Source of the DNA: Moraxellaceae bacterium
GTDB lineage: Bacteria; Pseudomonadota; Gammaproteobacteria; Pseudomonadales; Moraxellaceae
Assembly: GCA_014378805.1 (NCBI GenBank)
Contig: JACMMY010000074.1
Coordinates: forward strand, 1 to 9,105
DNA length: 9,105 nt
Direction of reading: 5' to 3'
The notes beneath the pieces are model-generated. The model worked only from the letters and a program-made list of their open reading frames with translations. It searched no databases and was not told the DNA's origin. The position numbers and the translations under genes were made by a program. Shown here one piece after another: positions 7,796 through 9,105 of the stretch (positions are counted from its first letter, which is position 1; the number at the start of each line of letters is the position of its first letter).

Positions 7796-7801
7796 GTTGA
7801 T

Positions 7802-7903
7802 CTATTTTTAACCAGACTTAATCTTTCGATCTTCAAAGTTTTTCTGGTTCCCAACATCCTGCTTGGAATCCATACATCTGATTCGCACCAACAAACCACC
7901 ATT
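7802..7903. repeat. Dispersed repeat, copy 1 (degenerate palindromic core)
   Basis: This 102-base segment aligns with 8568-8670 in the same orientation at about 84% identity by hand count (15 mismatches and one gap), and most differences are C/T or G/A changes. Shared landmarks are TTTTTAACCA, GATCTTCAAAGTTTTTCT, GTTCCCAAC and GGAATCCATACAT. The core at 7848-7868 is a damaged version of the palindrome in copy 2: TTCCCAACA against TGCTTGGAA, with two mispairs. There is no ORF inside. The layout resembles short palindromic repeats scattered in gammaproteobacterial genomes, but copy number cannot be judged from one window. Confidence 0.8.
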
Positions 7904-8003
7904 AAATTATTTTATTTTCCTGCAAGATTACTTGAATTTGATGATCTATACGTGTCACACAAGACACATCGGGAATGCTGGTTGATTAGATGATTGTTGG
8001 ACA

Positions 8004-8043
8004 GCCCACGTGCAACGTGGGCACCAGAAACAAGCTTTCGCTT
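8004..8043. repeat. Perfect 8-bp palindrome plus small hairpin, REP-like
   Basis: GCCCACGT (8004-8011) and ACGTGGGC (8015-8022) form a perfect GC-rich stem with a 3-base loop. Ten bases later AAGC (8032-8035) and GCTT (8040-8043) form a small stem around TTTC, which reads as a GAAA tetraloop on the minus strand. On the minus strand these lie 23-63 bases past the end of the small membrane protein gene. Neither is followed by a proper T tract (the small one has only TGTTT), so a repeat of the REP kind or a processing hairpin is more likely than a standard terminator. Confidence 0.55.
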
Positions 8044-8066
8044 ATTGCGCTATACATGAGATGGCT

Positions 8067-8474
8067 TCAATCTTTTTGATAAAGAGCTTCCGTTATGTAT
8101 AGGCAATGATCGACTCTATCCCTTGTTAGGGTAACAATAGCCACATTCGCATGCTTAATACCTAATAAATAATAAGTCATATAGCGCAATATCCCACTCG
8201 GTCTTCCCGAAAAATAATATTCATTACTCGTGCTATGATTATTAATTACTAATCGCTTTTGATCTTCAAGAGCGTTAATGTCGCCTAAATTTTGCATAAT
8301 ACCTAATTCCGCGATAGCTTTAATATCAGAATCACTCTGGTAAATATAACAATTAGGCTTTAATTCAGAAGGCTTACTTAATGAAAATGGCTCACTAAAT
8401 CCGCGCCAAAAAAACAAATATAACCCTAAAAACAGTAAGACAAAAGCTATTTTGATAATAAGCAACTTTTTCAT
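8067..8474 (-). CDS. Unrecognised small membrane-anchored protein
   Basis: I do not recognise this protein. From the ATG at 8474 it has 135 residues: a lysine-led hydrophobic N-terminal segment (about 4-23, MKKLLIIKIAFVLLFLGLYL) without a clear cleavage site or lipobox, then a polar domain of about 110 residues, presumably periplasmic, with two cysteines (42 and 124) that could pair. It has YYFSGRPSGILRYMTYYLLGI at 86-106. An ATG at 8486 and a TTG at 8489 are alternative starts; no start has a strong Shine-Dalgarno, and 8474 was chosen for its MKK start. It is more AT-rich than its neighbours (about 33% GC over 8101-8460 by my count) and sits between two direct repeat copies, so it may have arrived separately. 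A single uninterrupted frame with sensible topology supports a real gene. Confidence 0.65.
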   Translation of the reverse strand: MKKLLIIKIAFVLLFLGLYLFFWRGFSEPFSLSKPSELKPNCYIYQSDSDIKAIAELGIMQNLGDINALEDQKRLVINNHSTSNEYYFSGRPSGILRYMTYYLLGIKHANVAIVTLTRDRVDHCLYITEALYQKD

Positions 8475-8567
8475 TAATAGAACCATCAATGCTTTATGTG
8501 TTCAGATTGCCCTGTGGTTAGGTTTAATTGTGAAGACCATCCTGCTTCCCACATTTTTACCGCACCA

Positions 8568-8670
8568 CTAATTTTTAACCACGTCTAATCTTTTGATCTT
8601 CAAAGTTTTTCTAGTTCCCAACGTCCCGTTGGGAATCCATACATTTAATTCACATCAACAAATCACCATT
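8568..8670. repeat. Dispersed repeat, copy 2 (intact palindromic core)
   Basis: This is the second copy of the repeat at 7802-7903, in the same orientation and 766 bases further on. Its core is a perfect 9-bp palindrome, TTCCCAACG (8615-8623) and CGTTGGGAA (8627-8635), with a 3-base spacer. The stem is followed by TCCATACAT and an AT-rich tail also found in copy 1. It lies between the start of the small membrane protein gene and the end of the kinase gene, with no ORF inside and no T tract that would make it a terminator. Confidence 0.8.
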
Positions 8671-8718
8671 CAAAATTACTTAATGTGGCAAGGGTTTAGA
8701 AGCAGATCAAACCCACGA

Positions 8719-9105
8719 TCAAACACCAAATGAAATCCTAAAACAGGCACCGTGTGCTTGGGGAATACACCATAGCGATGCGCCATTGGCTTCACAAAAA
8801 GCACGCGATAAATACAAACCTAAACCCGTTCCACCCGACTCCGTGGTAAAGAAGGGTTCAAACAAAGACGCCATCACATTCGATGGAATACCCACGCCTT
8901 GATCCATGACATCCAACATCACTAAACCTGAATCCAAGGTTTTTACACGGAAATAAATTCGTGGTTTTGCGTGCAACTTCGCGCCATGGTGCAAACCGTT
9001 ATTGACTAAATTAGTGATCACTTGTTCTAACTGTAGTGGATCAAAAACAATGATTTGGATCTCTGTTTTTCCACCCTGCGCTTCAAGAAATAACTGTTCA
9101 GAACT
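8719..9105 (-). CDS. pilS: Sensor histidine kinase, C-terminal ATPase domain, PilS-like (5' end outside window)
   Basis: The minus-strand frame is open from the window edge to the TGA at 8719, giving 128 residues of the C-terminal HATPase domain. Visible boxes are the N box in DPLQLEQVITNLVNN (22-36), the G1 box DQGVGIP (68-74), the F box LFEPFFTTE (81-89) and the G2 box GGTGLGLYLSR (91-101). This domain binds ATP to phosphorylate the H-box histidine, which is outside the window along with any membrane segments. The run from the F box through SRAFCEANGA to the final CFRISF closely follows PilS, the membrane kinase that signals to the sigma-54 activator PilR for type IV pilin expression. Other NtrB-like kinases share these boxes, so the kinase call is firm and the PilS call is probable. 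A pilR neighbour would be expected further downstream on the minus strand, but the bases after the stop are repeat sequence. Confidence 0.75.
   Translation of the reverse strand, partial: SSEQLFLEAQGGKTEIQIIVFDPLQLEQVITNLVNNGLHHGAKLHAKPRIYFRVKTLDSGLVMLDVMDQGVGIPSNVMASLFEPFFTTESGGTGLGLYLSRAFCEANGASLWCIPQAHGACFRISFGV

Noticed and set aside
7952..7967. GTGTC/GACAC inverted repeat as an operator
   Set aside because: Five pairs only, not near any gene start, and no second copy seen.
7802..8670. An insertion sequence bounded by the two repeats
   Set aside because: No transposase gene, no terminal inverted repeats and no clear target duplication; the repeats are direct and diverged.
8692..8714. 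GGGTTT/AAACCC inverted repeat after the kinase gene as a terminator
   Set aside because: Only six pairs with an 11-base loop and no T tract on the minus strand; probably chance.

Overview
This window looks like a gammaproteobacterial chromosome segment. It carries the 5' half of a division and cell wall (dcw) cluster, followed by a looser region of hypothetical genes and repeats, then the end of a sensor kinase gene. The MurE DNPR motif (meso-diaminopimelate type), FtsL/FtsI of Gram-negative form, a C-terminal kinase domain closest to PilS, moderate GC and a cluster that stops after mraY together suggest Moraxellaceae (an Acinetobacter-like layout). That placement is inference from memory of gene order, not from a database search.

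Region 1 (1-6803, all + strand): the 3' end of rsmH, then ftsL, ftsI, murE, murF and mraY. The genes are very tightly packed: ATGA overlaps join rsmH/ftsL and ftsL/ftsI, 9 bases separate ftsI and murE, and murF and mraY share one base. The only real gap is 126 bases between murE and murF, and it holds a possible 13-codon leader ORF that overlaps the murF start. The proteins form one pathway. MurE and MurF add meso-DAP and D-Ala-D-Ala to the UDP-MurNAc peptide, MraY moves the product to undecaprenyl phosphate to give lipid I, and FtsI crosslinks septal peptidoglycan within the FtsL-containing divisome. A strong intrinsic terminator at 6834-6867 ends the unit; murD, ftsW, murG and murC do not follow.

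Region 2 (6868-7799): about 360 bases without a convincing gene, then a single-gene unit for a 172-residue glycine-zipper protein of a widespread uncharacterised family, closed by its own terminator.

Region 3 (7800-8718): a repeat-rich stretch. Two direct copies (about 84% identical, roughly 100 bases) of a repeat with a palindromic core flank an AT-rich minus-strand gene for a small membrane-anchored protein that I do not recognise. A separate perfect 8-bp palindrome lies just beyond the 3' end of that gene.

Region 4 (8719-9105, minus strand): the C-terminal ATPase domain of a histidine kinase, most like PilS of the type IV pilus PilS/PilR system; its 5' part lies outside the window.

I see no CRISPR array, tRNA, rRNA, transposase or phage gene. 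Nothing here amounts to a clearly new multi-gene system. The best leads are the repeat-flanked orphan gene and the possible coupled leader ORF before murF.
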